Below the pieces are notes generated by a model. The model had not been told where the DNA came from. It saw only the letters and a list, made by a program, of their open reading frames with translations, and made no database searches. From contig WJLZ01000117.1 of NCBI GenBank assembly GCA_014728215.1, positions 123,731 through 187,730 on the forward strand: DNA of 64,000 bases, given 5' to 3'. The position numbers and the translations under genes are program-made. Within the stretch, counting starts at the first letter, position 1. The number at the start of each line of letters is the position of its first letter. The stretch comes from Chitinivibrionales bacterium. GTDB taxonomy: Bacteria; Fibrobacterota; Chitinivibrionia; Chitinivibrionales; WJKA01. Shown here in pieces: positions 8,335 to 16,968 of the stretch.

Positions 8335-9144
8335 TTATGTTCCTTTCTTATTCGCCGCGTCGTTTTTCTGACATTTTGGGCATATATATGACGACCTTCC
8401 TGCAGCGGAAATTTTTTTAATTTCCGAATCGCAGCGCGGGCACTTGTCTCCCTTGTTTCGGTGCGGAAGCAACCAGCGGCGGGGAAATCCATCACTTCCG
8501 GCTCCGTGACGAACAGCAACATCGATAATCCGGTGCATGGTGTTATATAATTTTTTGATCTCTTTTTTATTCAGCTCTTTTGCGGGGTATTCGGGATGAA
8601 TGCCACTCTGATAAAGTATTTCATCGGAATAGATATTCCCGAGCCCTGCTAGTTTGCTTTGATCCATGAGTGTGGATTTTGCACCCGACCGGCTCTGGTT
8701 TAAAATCTCATTCAGATCATCGACACTGAGGTCCAGGGCATCAGGACCCAGTTTCTCTTTTTTGATATATTCATCCACATCCCCGGTCCATGTAACTTTG
8801 CCTAAAAGGCGGGTGCAGGAATAGGCAAGAAGAGATTTGTCGTCGAACCTGAATGCAACGCTGGTGTGCTTTGGCTGCTCTTCATCATTTTTAACCAGTT
8901 GTAAATAACCGGTCATGCCGAAATGCAGTACCACAGCACCGCCATTATCGGTTTGCACAAACAGATGTTTGCCGTGGCGGCTGCTTGCCATAAAACGGCA
9001 ATGGCCTACCCGCTTCTGAAACGAGCGGGCAGAAATATCTTCCAGAATTCTATCTGCCGATATATCAACTTTGTCAACTCTCTTTTTCAGTGCTACATTA
9101 TTAAAATACTGTCGAAAAACCTCAACATCGGGAAGTTCAGGCAT
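8335..9144 (-). CDS. fpg: Formamidopyrimidine-DNA glycosylase (Fpg/MutM family)
   Basis: 269 residues. The N-terminus MPELPDVEV holds the catalytic Pro2 and Glu3 once Met is removed. The helix-two-turn-helix DQSKLAGLGNIYSDEILYQSGIHP and the C-terminal zinc finger CPRC/CPKC with GRSSYICPKCQ are both present. The enzyme removes oxidised purines such as 8-oxoguanine and cleaves the abasic site, so it protects DNA after oxidative stress. Asp replaces the more common Glu in the PELPEVE motif, a conservative change. A Nei-type specificity is possible. The baeRF gene lies 113 bases upstream on the same strand. Confidence 0.9.
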   Translation of the reverse strand: MPELPDVEVFRQYFNNVALKKRVDKVDISADRILEDISARSFQKRVGHCRFMASSRHGKHLFVQTDNGGAVVLHFGMTGYLQLVKNDEEQPKHTSVAFRFDDKSLLAYSCTRLLGKVTWTGDVDEYIKKEKLGPDALDLSVDDLNEILNQSRSGAKSTLMDQSKLAGLGNIYSDEILYQSGIHPEYPAKELNKKEIKKLYNTMHRIIDVAVRHGAGSDGFPRRWLLPHRNKGDKCPRCDSEIKKISAAGRSSYICPKCQKNDAANKKGT

Positions 9145-9257
9145 AGGCGCTCCTTGAAGGTAGTGGGTAGATGATATCCGGCATACGATTTTGTGAATAC
9201 CAATCCATTATCTTAGTCTATTATCCTTATCAATTATCTTCTTTCTTCCTTCGGCTC

Positions 9258-10421
9258 CTAATATCTCGCCACTCCCGCAAGTGTTTTACCGCTCGGGACT
9301 CGTTCGGGCTCCACGACATACACATCGCCGTCGTGTGCAAGGGTTTCTATGGCAGCGAGATTGAAAAGGTCGCTGTCACCGGCCTGGTGTTCCTGATGTT
9401 TCTCGATATCACCAGTTTCAGGATTGAGTCTTCCCCACATGTGGTTGTTTTCAGACACAAAGAGGGCGCCCATCCTGCCTTCCCGGGCCATGCGGATCGA
9501 TTGCTCGATTGTTTCGGATGCTCGTTCACCATCATGCCCCTTTTGTCGACGGAATTCATCGGCATACCGTTCCTGTATTCGTCTGATAAGCGGCTCGAGA
9601 ATATCAACAGCTTTTTGCTGAAGTTCTTCTTTCGGGCAGTCAAAGGGGTTTTCGGAGATGCCTTCTTCGAGAAGGTGCGGATAGGTGTTGGCTTCTTTAT
9701 AGATTGCCCGTGCATAGGGCAGCCCCGCGGTAATCAGGGGTGCGGGTTGTGTAAGATTTTTGTGAATGCTTTCATCGATCAGCTTAAAATAGTCATGCAG
9801 GCGCTCTTTTACGTCGCTTTCACCACCCTGGCCATGAAACTTACCCGGCCTGCCGGCTTCACTGGTAGGGGTGGTCGATTTAAACTGTACACCCTTTTCA
9901 GAAAGGTCCAAAAGAAGAGCTTCATGGATTGATGACGGCATATCGGGCGGGGTCGCATCTTCGATGAGAGTATGGGTACATCGGAATAAAGCGATATTCT
10001 TTCTTCCCAGACGAAGCACGAAAAATTCCCGTGGTATGGCCGATGCTTGAATCAGAGGGAGGACATGAAAATGGTCTCCCACGACAACCAGTTCTTCGGG
10101 GGACTGGGGAAGATGAATAAATCGATGTGTTTCCCGGTTGATGAAAACGGCGAACCCATTGCATAAATGCCGTTGAAGAACGGAAACTTCAATCTCTTCA
10201 TCCAGCGGGAACATATATGCTTCGGCGTCGGTCCGTCGTATGCCGGTGCCCATTAACTCTTCGACTGCATGATTACGCAGATTTTTAAGGCGAATGGGAT
10301 CCTGCTTGGTTTCTTCTCCCGCAACATGGGTCGGCATATAGATCGATACACATCGTTTCCCCTTATGGAGTAATACATCACGGACATCATCAATCGAAAA
10401 AGTGCTGTGTAATGTGGCCAT
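9258..10421 (-). CDS. baeRF-family protein (bacterial archaeo-eukaryotic release factor-like)
   Basis: 387 residues from the ATG at 10421, chosen because AAGGAG stands ten bases before it; the open frame extends further but across the promoter leader. The pattern CVSIYMPTHVAGEETKQDPIRLKNL, the middle FFVLRLGRKNIALFRC and the C-terminal MAREGRMGALFVSENNHMWG followed by NLAAIETLAHDGDVYVV is that of the baeRF family, which shares the eRF1/Pelota fold. A role at stalled or resting ribosomes is suggested for the family but not proven. A sigma-54-type promoter at 10572-10587 drives it, back to back with the hpf promoter. Confidence 0.75.
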   Translation of the reverse strand: MATLHSTFSIDDVRDVLLHKGKRCVSIYMPTHVAGEETKQDPIRLKNLRNHAVEELMGTGIRRTDAEAYMFPLDEEIEVSVLQRHLCNGFAVFINRETHRFIHLPQSPEELVVVGDHFHVLPLIQASAIPREFFVLRLGRKNIALFRCTHTLIEDATPPDMPSSIHEALLLDLSEKGVQFKSTTPTSEAGRPGKFHGQGGESDVKERLHDYFKLIDESIHKNLTQPAPLITAGLPYARAIYKEANTYPHLLEEGISENPFDCPKEELQQKAVDILEPLIRRIQERYADEFRRQKGHDGERASETIEQSIRMAREGRMGALFVSENNHMWGRLNPETGDIEKHQEHQAGDSDLFNLAAIETLAHDGDVYVVEPERVPSGKTLAGVARY

Positions 10422-10571
10422 ACAACAAAATCTCCTTGAAATTGTGGACGAATTGAAGTTACGGAGTGCGGGAGTATCAGAGCAGTGAACGTTGGTATTC
10501 ATGCCCCAATACTCCATTAGCCCCGAATATATCGGGATTATTCCACTACTACTCCGCTTGTACTCTCCAAG

Positions 10572-10587
10572 TGCAAAAAAGATGCCA
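10572..10587 (-). promoter_or_regulatory. Sigma-54 promoter for the baeRF operon
   Basis: On the reverse strand TGGCAT-CTTTT-TTGCA, GG and GC ten bases apart; a T-run before -12 is typical of strong sigma-54 sites. The leader to the start at 10421 is about 140 bases. Confidence 0.8.
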
Positions 10588-10699
10588 GCAAGTATAAGAT
10601 CAAAGTCCCGGTCCGCTTACCGGAGAATCGGAGTCATCTTTACTCTATGAACAAACAGCCGGCATATGTCATTTGCATATCTGAAAATGGTTTTATCGG

Positions 10700-10710
10700 T
10701 TTCGGGAATT
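10700..10710 (+). promoter_or_regulatory. GTTTCGGGAAT element (candidate activator site)
   Basis: It lies between the two divergent sigma-54-type promoters at 10572-10587 and 10760-10775, about 110 and 50 bases from their -24 boxes. It is one of five similar elements. The 10422-10875 stretch holds no gene that I can support. Confidence 0.3.
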
Positions 10711-10759
10711 CCGGCCCCTTTTATTGCAGATTCTGCTTTCGCTCTTCTCTATCCGCCAT

Positions 10760-10775
10760 TGGCATGTGATTTGCA
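10760..10775 (+). promoter_or_regulatory. Sigma-54 promoter for hpf-CSD
   Basis: TGGCAT-GTGAT-TTGCA followed by TTTTC: a full-consensus -24/-12 site, GG and GC ten bases apart, about 100 bases before the start codon at 10876. Confidence 0.82.
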
Positions 10776-10875
10776 TTTTCAGGAACAAAGATGGGTAGTA
10801 AATGTTTCATACTTTATCTCTGGATTTGCTCAAAAGGCACTGTTCGGAGATAAACAATGAAGAAAGAAGACGCTT

Positions 10876-11469
10876 ATGAATGTTCCACTTGAAATTTCCT
10901 ATCGCAATGTAAACCCAACCGATGAACTCGATGATCTCATTCGAGCAAAAGCCGCGAAGCTTGAAGAAATATGTGATTATATTTCCAGCTGCAGGGTTCT
11001 TGTCGAGCAGCCCGAACGGCATCAACGCACCGGAAGACCCTATCATGTTCGGCTGGATATTTCAGTGCCGCCGGGACATCGTATCGCAGTCCATCAGGAA
11101 CCAAAGCATGTGGAGCAGACTGATTCGGCTCAAACCGAAATCAGACGCGCCTTTGAAGAAGCCTTGCGTCAATTAAGAAAACTGAAAGACCTCCAGCGGG
11201 GTGAGACCAAAATACACGAGCAGCAGCGCCGTGAGGCCGTGGTGGACAGAATCTTTCCCACTAAGGGGTATGGTTTTCTGCGGACAGTCGATAACCGCCG
11301 GATTTATTTCCATCAGAATGCGGTAACCGATAACGATTTTCAAAGGCTGGAACCGGGAACCGGGGTTTATTACAATGAATCCATGGGTGAAATGGGACCC
11401 CAGGCGACAGTGGTTAAAATCTCCGAAAAACCGGGAGTGGGAGTAAAACATGCCGGTCCGACGGTTTAG
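10876..11469 (+). CDS. Ribosome hibernation factor fused to a cold-shock domain
   Basis: 197 residues with two domains. Residues 1-108 match HPF/RaiA: LEISYRNVNPTDELDDLIRAKAAKLE, then HVRLDISVPPGHRIAVHQEP and AFEEALRQLRKLK. Residues 118-184 match an OB-fold cold-shock domain: DRIFPTKGYGFLRTVDNRRIYFHQNAV, F..L..GTGVYY and GPQATVV. HPF proteins occupy the A and P sites of resting ribosomes. The added RNA-binding domain might replace the C-terminal dimerisation domain of long HPF or add mRNA binding. The ribosome binding site is a plain purine stretch (AAGAAAGAAG). A consensus sigma-54 promoter precedes it. Confidence 0.88.
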   Translation: MNVPLEISYRNVNPTDELDDLIRAKAAKLEEICDYISSCRVLVEQPERHQRTGRPYHVRLDISVPPGHRIAVHQEPKHVEQTDSAQTEIRRAFEEALRQLRKLKDLQRGETKIHEQQRREAVVDRIFPTKGYGFLRTVDNRRIYFHQNAVTDNDFQRLEPGTGVYYNESMGEMGPQATVVKISEKPGVGVKHAGPTV

Positions 11470-11650
11470 TTTTAAATCGCACCTGTTTATGATATGCTGT
11501 CACTATTCAATGGAGTGTTCGCATACTGGAGTAGTAGGGCAACTCTCTGAACCTGCGCCGTATTGAGCCGTCGAAATATCGAAGTGTCGTTGAGTAGTGT
11601 GAAAAATAAGCTTTGCAAAATATTCTTCGAAAGAGAATTCGATGGGGCGG

Positions 11651-12532
11651 TTATCCATGCTGTCGTGCCAATGTTCTGCTTGTCTGGATCGATTCCTTTT
11701 TCATCTGTTGAAGGCGGACTTTTTCAATGATAATTCTCAAGATTGTTGTAAGCGCTTTACAGAGAATGCTGTTTTCGGAATAGTCCGCTGGCGCGGCAAA
11801 GTCGATCCGGTTTCCGTCAATTAAGTCCTTAAGCGTTTTCAGGCTTGAGGGCGTTATATCGGAATAGACTCCTATTCCGTATCCACCGTTTTTCCGTACT
11901 ACACTCAACGCCGGAATATCGGTCAGGCCATCGCCAAGATAAATCATATTCGAGAAAGGAACCGGCCGTTCTTCTTCGGGCATATACTCGTTAACATCTT
12001 CAGACCACCGTTCCCGGTTTTTGTTTATTCTGTAAAGGCACTGGGTTTTTACGGCGTCATTAACTACAATCTGAGGAAATGTCGGGCCGGTACGTTCATA
12101 ATAAAACAGGGAAGCAAAAATATTGCGGAAATGGGAGGCGATCGGCGTGCCTTCAATAACGTCCTTGATACTCGATGAAATAATATAATGATTGCACTCC
12201 ATTGTACCGTGCGACATGGAGTATACCGAATCATTTATCCGGGTGAAAAACGATTCTACGCCGCTGAAAAAGGTTACATTTTTCCCCTGTTCCAGAAAAA
12301 ACCGTCTGGTCAGGCGTCCGGGTTTGAGGTCGGCATACTGTTTGACTTTTCTCATCCAGTAGATTTCTTTGTCTACTTCACTGGAGAACGATGTTGGTTT
12401 ATCATTCCAGAGCGCGCCTTTCTTTTTGTCGGTAAGGTCGGGCCAGTTGATATAATCGCGCATAGGCCTGGGAGTGAGGGTTTTGTCGAAATCATAGACC
12501 AGCGCCAGACGTGTCTTTTTATCGCCCATCAT
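11651..12532 (-). CDS. HAD-superfamily phosphatase
   Basis: 293 residues. Motif I DFDKT (about 14-18, the first Asp the nucleophile) and motif IV YLGDGLTDIPAL show a haloacid-dehalogenase-type phosphatase, with a helical cap between them, similar in layout to the phosphoserine-phosphatase branch. The substrate is unknown. It starts 20 bases after the D-lactate dehydrogenase stop and is convergent with hpf-CSD; the 180 bases between them show no terminator. The two enzymes are probably co-transcribed, but I see no sigma-54-type site before the pair. Confidence 0.85.
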   Translation of the reverse strand: MMGDKKTRLALVYDFDKTLTPRPMRDYINWPDLTDKKKGALWNDKPTSFSSEVDKEIYWMRKVKQYADLKPGRLTRRFFLEQGKNVTFFSGVESFFTRINDSVYSMSHGTMECNHYIISSSIKDVIEGTPIASHFRNIFASLFYYERTGPTFPQIVVNDAVKTQCLYRINKNRERWSEDVNEYMPEEERPVPFSNMIYLGDGLTDIPALSVVRKNGGYGIGVYSDITPSSLKTLKDLIDGNRIDFAAPADYSENSILCKALTTILRIIIEKVRLQQMKKESIQTSRTLARQHG

Positions 12533-12552
12533 TCTTTTTCCGGTTGAAATAT

Positions 12553-13554
12553 TCAGGATACTTCATTGGGCGCCTTGTTTTTCTCAAAAAATTGAGTGAT
12601 ATTGTCGAGTGTGGTGGCGGCAATATTTGTCATAGCTTCTCTGGTAAAGAATCCCTGGTGTGAAGTAACAATTACATTGGGGAATGTCAGGAGCCGGGCC
12701 AGGAGTTCGTCGCTGATAATCTGGAGCGACCAGTCTTCGAAGAAGTATTCGCTCTCTTCTTCGTAAACATCAAGGGCGGCTGCGCCAATTTTGCCCCGTT
12801 TCAGGCCTCCCACAAGGGCGCTTGTTTTTATCAAAGCCCCGCGACCGGTGTTGACAAGCATAACCCCGTCTTTCATCTGATCGACGGTCGTGTCGTTTAT
12901 CAGATATTTGGTTTTGGGAGTAAGCGGACAGTGAAGGGATATGACATCGGATGATTCGAGAAGCTCCGAGAGGTCAACATATTTAACCTGATGATCTTTT
13001 GCAAAATTATCGTCCTGTTTAATATCATAGGCCAAAACATTCATTCCCATTCCCCGAAGAATGCTGATAACACATTTTCCGATTTTGCCGGTCCCGATAA
13101 TTCCTGCGGTCTTACCGTTGAAATCGGATCCCATGAGGCCACTGATGGAAAAATTATGTTCCCGGATGCGGATATATGCTTTATGAATACGGCGGTTGAG
13201 ACACAGCATAAGACCCACCGTATGTTCCGCCACGGCAAAGGGTGAATATTCAGGCACACGGACGGCTTTGATATGACTTTTATTGAGTGCTTCAATATCG
13301 ATATTGTTATATCCTGCACAACGTAAGGCAATCAGACGGACATCATTGGATTCGAGCATTCTGATGACCTTTTCATTGATCTGATCATTAACGAAAATAC
13401 ACACGGCGCCGAAATTTTCAGCCAGGGGCACGGTATCTTCATTGAGATGCGTCTCGAAATAAGTAATGGTGTAGCCGAAATCTTTGTTGACATCATCGAA
13501 TACCTGCTTGTCGTACGATTTGGTATCGAAAAATGCAATTTTTGTTGGAGCCAT
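12553..13554 (-). CDS. ldhA: D-lactate dehydrogenase (2-hydroxyacid dehydrogenase family)
   Basis: 333 residues. The NAD-binding motif GTGKIG is at 154-159. Family catalytic residues are visible: Arg in LVNTGRGALI, an acidic site in AALDVYEEE, and His in VTSHQGFF. The sequence ALRCAGYNNIDIEA and PEYSPFAVAEHTVGLML are typical of fermentative D-lactate dehydrogenases (LdhA). It would reduce pyruvate to D-lactate with NADH. This gives a fermentative outlet beside the pyruvate dehydrogenase cluster at 33.5-39 kb. Other D-2-hydroxyacid substrates cannot be ruled out. Followed by the HAD gene after 20 bases. Confidence 0.9.
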   Translation of the reverse strand: MAPTKIAFFDTKSYDKQVFDDVNKDFGYTITYFETHLNEDTVPLAENFGAVCIFVNDQINEKVIRMLESNDVRLIALRCAGYNNIDIEALNKSHIKAVRVPEYSPFAVAEHTVGLMLCLNRRIHKAYIRIREHNFSISGLMGSDFNGKTAGIIGTGKIGKCVISILRGMGMNVLAYDIKQDDNFAKDHQVKYVDLSELLESSDVISLHCPLTPKTKYLINDTTVDQMKDGVMLVNTGRGALIKTSALVGGLKRGKIGAAALDVYEEESEYFFEDWSLQIISDELLARLLTFPNVIVTSHQGFFTREAMTNIAATTLDNITQFFEKNKAPNEVS

Positions 13555-13607
13555 GGAAAAAGCCTTTCGGGTTGAATAAACTTTATAGGATATGAATATC
13601 AGTATAA

Positions 13608-13641
13608 GACGGAGGAGGTTGACGGATATATCTCCTCCGTC
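13608..13641. terminator. Hairpin between the CBS gene and ldhA
   Basis: GACGGAGGAG and its exact complement CTCCTCCGTC, separated by a 14-base loop, lie just after the CBS gene stop and before ldhA. There is only a weak T-tract, so it may terminate incompletely or process the transcript. Confidence 0.55.
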
Positions 13642-13655
13642 CGGTGAGATTATTT

Positions 13656-14087
13656 TTATCGTTCCGGTTGCGCGGGTTGCGATACTTCTTTGAGAATTTC
13701 GGCGCCCAGGTTGATACTTCCATGAACAGCCAGGTCGCCGAGTGAAATGATACCGGTAAACATCCCTTCGGAATTTTTGACCAGCAGGCGGCGCACTTTA
13801 TACTGTTCCATGGTCGTTGCAGCATCTTCAAGACTATCGTCTTCATAGCACGATGCAATGTTTTTGGTCATGATTTCTCCAACCGTGGTTGCAGCCGGAT
13901 TTAAATCTTCGGCAAGGGCGCGGATAGTAATATCCCGGTCGGTGATCATACCAACGAAATTATTACCTTCGCACACCGGCAAAATACCGACATCCCGTTT
14001 TTTCATCCGGCTTGCGGCTTCCTTTACTGTCTGTGACGATTGGATTGTCTCGGCATTGGGGGTCATAATGTCTTTGATGTGAGCCAT
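13656..14087 (-). CDS. Tandem CBS-domain protein
   Basis: 143 residues made of two CBS motifs: VKEAASRMKKRDVGILPVCE...GMITDRDI and EDAATTMEQYKVRRLLVKN...GIISLGDLA. Stand-alone CBS pairs sense adenine nucleotides and act on partner proteins. The C-terminal tail ends EVSQPAQPER; the second CBS protein (50684-51112) ends EQVSQPSEPAR, so the two are paralogues with a conserved tail. The ribosome binding site AAGGAGGA is four to five bases before the ATG. It follows the aldehyde dehydrogenase by 49 bases, so both may be read from the sigma-54-type promoter at 15705. Confidence 0.9.
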   Translation of the reverse strand: MAHIKDIMTPNAETIQSSQTVKEAASRMKKRDVGILPVCEGNNFVGMITDRDITIRALAEDLNPAATTVGEIMTKNIASCYEDDSLEDAATTMEQYKVRRLLVKNSEGMFTGIISLGDLAVHGSINLGAEILKEVSQPAQPER

Positions 14088-14136
14088 ACACTCCTCCTTG
14101 AAACAGGGTGATTGATCAGGTAAAATAAAAACGTCA

Positions 14137-15609
14137 TTATTTTTCGGCTATGACAATGGTATGTAGTCTGGTTAATTCATCGATACTGTGTTTCAGACCT
14201 TCGCGGCCCATACCGGACGCCTTGTTTCCTCCAAAAGGGAAGTGACCGACGCCATGTTTTGGAGCGGCATTGATACCGACATTGCCGTCCTGCATTGTTT
14301 TTGCAATACGTATGGCGTCGTTAATGTTTTCGGTAAACAGGCAGCCGTCAAGACCATATTCCGAAGAATTGGCTATCCGGACGGCTTCATCGGGAGTCGA
14401 GTAGGTCATGACCGGCATAACCGGACCGAATATTTCTTCCCTGGCGATATCCATGTCGGGAGTGACCTTGTCAAGGATTGTGGGGAGATAAAACAGATCG
14501 TCATGCCCGGCGCCGCTGATTACTTCAGCCCCCGAATCGACGGCACTGTTTACCAGACGTTCTACTTTCTCGAGGGCGTCGTTATTGATAAGGGGACCAA
14601 CCTTGGTATCTTCATCCAGAGGATCGCCCATTTTATAGGAATTTATTTTTTCGGAAACTGCTTTCATAAAAGTATCATGAATACTTTCATGGACCAGCAC
14701 CCGGGAGACCGCATCGCAACGCTGTCCGGAATTTTTAAACGTCCCTTTACAGATCTGTTCTGCCGCGTGGTTGATATCGGCGTTTGGTAGGACCAGGGCG
14801 GCAGCATTACCGCCGAGTTCAAGATGGAGCCTTTTTATACCGGCCTGCTGAGCAATGGCTTTTCCGGCCCTTGTCGAGCCCGTGAAACTGATCGCCTCGA
14901 CGTCGGAACTCTTTGCCAGAACGCCGCCCAGAACACTTCCTTTGCCGGTCAGCACTTGCAGTATACCCGGAGCAAGGCCGGCTTCCTGAAAAACGCGCGC
15001 AAAAAGCAGCAGGCTCAAAGGGGCGTCGCTTGCAGGCTTGACAACCACGCTGTTGCCTGCAAGAAGGGCCGGGATAATTTTTGCAGATCCAATAAACAAA
15101 GGGTAATTAAAGGGCGATAAGGCTGCAACTACCCCCAGCGGGTTTCGCAGGACGATCGCAAATTTATTGCGGGTGTCCTCGACCCATTCGCCGGGAATGT
15201 ATTCACCATACAAAATCCGGACCTCTTCCCGGGCAAGATGCATACGCTCGATTGTGGCATGCACTTCAGACCGGGCGTCGGAAATCGGTTTTCCCGATTC
15301 ACAGGTGATCGTTTGAACAAAGCTGTCGGAATGTTCTTCCAGAATACCCGCCGCCCGTTCCATTATCGCCAGACGGTCCAGTGGAGGAAAGGATTCTTTC
15401 CCCTGAGCTTCTTTTGCCTGCCTGATAGCCTTCGATACATGATCTTCGGTGCAAAGAGGCGCCGTTGCAATGGTCTCTCCGGTTGATGGGTTAATTATAT
15501 CGAACCGGTCCGTTGATTCGGGATCAACCCACGTGCCGTTAATAAAGTTTTTGTACGCCTTCTTGCTTTCTTTTTCCTGCTTATAGAGGGGGTCGAAAAA
15601 ACTGTTCAT
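14137..15609 (-). CDS. NAD(P)-dependent aldehyde dehydrogenase (GapN/lactaldehyde-dehydrogenase-like)
   Basis: 490 residues of the ALDH superfamily. Catalytic Cys298 sits in KNSGQRCDA, general base Glu264 in LHLELGGNA; SPFNYPLF and FTGSTRAGK bind the cofactor. The GQRC context fits non-phosphorylating glyceraldehyde-3-phosphate dehydrogenases and lactaldehyde dehydrogenases better than betaine-aldehyde types. It oxidises an aldehyde to an acid in the cytoplasm; the substrate cannot be fixed from sequence. A sigma-54-type promoter at 15705-15720, inside the end of the neighbouring gene, lies about 95 bases upstream. Confidence 0.88.
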   Translation of the reverse strand: MNSFFDPLYKQEKESKKAYKNFINGTWVDPESTDRFDIINPSTGETIATAPLCTEDHVSKAIRQAKEAQGKESFPPLDRLAIMERAAGILEEHSDSFVQTITCESGKPISDARSEVHATIERMHLAREEVRILYGEYIPGEWVEDTRNKFAIVLRNPLGVVAALSPFNYPLFIGSAKIIPALLAGNSVVVKPASDAPLSLLLFARVFQEAGLAPGILQVLTGKGSVLGGVLAKSSDVEAISFTGSTRAGKAIAQQAGIKRLHLELGGNAAALVLPNADINHAAEQICKGTFKNSGQRCDAVSRVLVHESIHDTFMKAVSEKINSYKMGDPLDEDTKVGPLINNDALEKVERLVNSAVDSGAEVISGAGHDDLFYLPTILDKVTPDMDIAREEIFGPVMPVMTYSTPDEAVRIANSSEYGLDGCLFTENINDAIRIAKTMQDGNVGINAAPKHGVGHFPFGGNKASGMGREGLKHSIDELTRLHTIVIAEK

Positions 15610-15704
15610 AAGTGGTCTCTTTGCTAGTGGTTAAAAGTTAAAAATCTAAAGTCGAAATCCAGCATCAAACATTCAGTATTCATTCCTTTTTGCCCGTACA
15701 AGCA

Positions 15705-15720
15705 TGCAAACACTATGCCG
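15705..15720 (-). promoter_or_regulatory. Sigma-54 promoter for the aldehyde dehydrogenase-CBS unit
   Basis: On the reverse strand CGGCAT-AGTGT-TTGCA, GG and GC ten bases apart. It overlaps the last codons of the AI-2E-type gene, so it must be an internal promoter separating the two units. Confidence 0.65.
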
Positions 15721-16747
15721 AATCGTGAAGAACATCTTCGACGTACAGCATTCGAATGGCCACAATCCCTGCTACAGCAAGTGGGGTAGCGATAAGGATG
15801 CCCATGAGGCCCCCAACCACCGCCATGACAATCTGAACAGTTATCAGAAAGGCTGCCGGTACTGATGTCGCATGCTGCTCGACAAGGGGGGTTATCAAAT
15901 AGCTTTCGAGGACCTGTACAATCGAATAGACGATCAACACATACAGTGCCTTGATCGGTTCCTCTGCAACGGTGACGATCAGGGCCGGTATCAGTGCCAG
16001 CACCGGGCCGAGATAGGGAATGAATGAAAGGAGACCCGCGATAACAGCAAGGGCAAGGGCCAGTTGAATATCCAGAATCAGATAGCCAATCAGAGAAAGG
16101 ATTCCCACAACGATCATGGAGATAAGCCGGGCCAGAAGCCATGCCCGAAGGGAGGACCCGGTATGAGAAAAAACAGTCCGAATACGCTCTCTTTTACCGG
16201 GCGGGATCAACTTGAGAAAACCATTGATATACACTGACGGTTTCAGGGCCAGATAAAAACCGATAAAAAAGATTACCAGCATATTACCGATAACGCCGAG
16301 GGTTGAAGAAAAGGCCAGGGTAAGACGGTCCACTACCTCACCGGCAGGGAAATTTGTCCGGGTCAGGTTTTGCCAGATTTCATCACCCCAGTTGTAGTTC
16401 AAAAGGATGGATTTAGTTCGTTTGGCCGCTTCCGGAACACGATCAAGAAGCTGGAGGGCCTGGTCGATTATATTCGGACCGATCAACCACGATCCTAGTG
16501 CTGCCAGGATTAAAAAAGCCACGACCGTCAATAAAAGCGCTAAAACCCGGGGGAAATGAATATGTTTGCGGATTAATTCAACAATGCCGTCAAGCAGAAT
16601 GCCCGCAAGGATACCGGCAAATATCATGAAGGCAATAAATCCAAGAGGGCGTAATACATAAATCGCTCCGAGCATGGCAACCAGAACGCCTAAAACCATC
16701 CAGAAACGTTCCGCATTACTCCGGTGATTGTGGTGATTATTATTCAA
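15713..16747 (-). CDS. AI-2E/PerM-family transporter
   Basis: 344 residues with seven to eight predicted membrane segments. These include FWMVLGVLVAMLGAIYVL, ILAGILLDGIVEL, VLALLLTVVAFLILAALGSWLIG, a long segment around GVIGNMLVIFFIGFYLAL and paired hydrophobic helices near the end (LSLIGYLILDIQLALALAVIAGLLSFIPYLGPVLALIPALI in two parts). GLLSFIPYLGP is a family signature. Members are exporters of AI-2 or ions (TqsA, PerM, Na+/H+ antiporters); the substrate is unknown. The frame opens with a TTG at 16747; the next ATG is at 16699. The N-terminus NNNHHNHR is polar. A GA-variant sigma-54-like site lies upstream. Confidence 0.85.
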   Translation of the reverse strand: MNNNHHNHRSNAERFWMVLGVLVAMLGAIYVLRPLGFIAFMIFAGILAGILLDGIVELIRKHIHFPRVLALLLTVVAFLILAALGSWLIGPNIIDQALQLLDRVPEAAKRTKSILLNYNWGDEIWQNLTRTNFPAGEVVDRLTLAFSSTLGVIGNMLVIFFIGFYLALKPSVYINGFLKLIPPGKRERIRTVFSHTGSSLRAWLLARLISMIVVGILSLIGYLILDIQLALALAVIAGLLSFIPYLGPVLALIPALIVTVAEEPIKALYVLIVYSIVQVLESYLITPLVEQHATSVPAAFLITVQIVMAVVGGLMGILIATPLAVAGIVAIRMLYVEDVLHDSA

Positions 16748-16797
16748 ACTCCTGCTTCTCCTGTCTTAAAGGTGCGAATGTACGAGCTTCTATAACA

Positions 16798-16813
16798 ATC
16801 AAATTTAATGCCG
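16798..16813 (-). promoter_or_regulatory. Sigma-54-like promoter, GA variant, before the AI-2E-type gene
   Basis: On the reverse strand CGGCAT-TAAAT-TTGAT: the -24 box is good and spacing correct, but -12 is GA. It lies about 50 bases before the start, and back to back with the site at 16908. Confidence 0.35.
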
Positions 16814-16872
16814 ATGCTCTTTACAGCGTTTTAAGGCGAATGTTTTTGCATATTCGATAAAATTATTGGCAT

Positions 16873-16883
16873 TTTCGGGAATT
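16873..16883 (+). promoter_or_regulatory. TTTTCGGGAAT element (candidate activator site)
   Basis: Lies between the divergent sites at 16798-16813 and 16908-16923. It is one of the five TTTTC[GG/CC]GAAT copies; it is only about 25 bases from the -24 box on the right, closer than most enhancer sites. Confidence 0.28.
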
Positions 16884-16907
16884 TACGGCAATGCCGAAAG
16901 ATGGAGT

Positions 16908-16923
16908 GGTACGAAGATTGCTT
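16908..16923 (+). promoter_or_regulatory. Sigma-54 promoter for a small membrane protein gene
   Basis: TGGTAC-GAAGA-TTGCT followed by a T-run; GG and GC ten bases apart. The small reading frame at 16969 starts about 45 bases downstream. Confidence 0.65.
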
Positions 16924-16968
16924 TTTTTTAGTATGGTTACAAAGAATTATTGACAAGGGAGGTGTATA

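Noticed and set aside
10666..10860. 64-codon frame between baeRF and hpf
   Set aside because: It spans the sigma-54-type promoter of hpf and a candidate activator site; no ribosome binding site.
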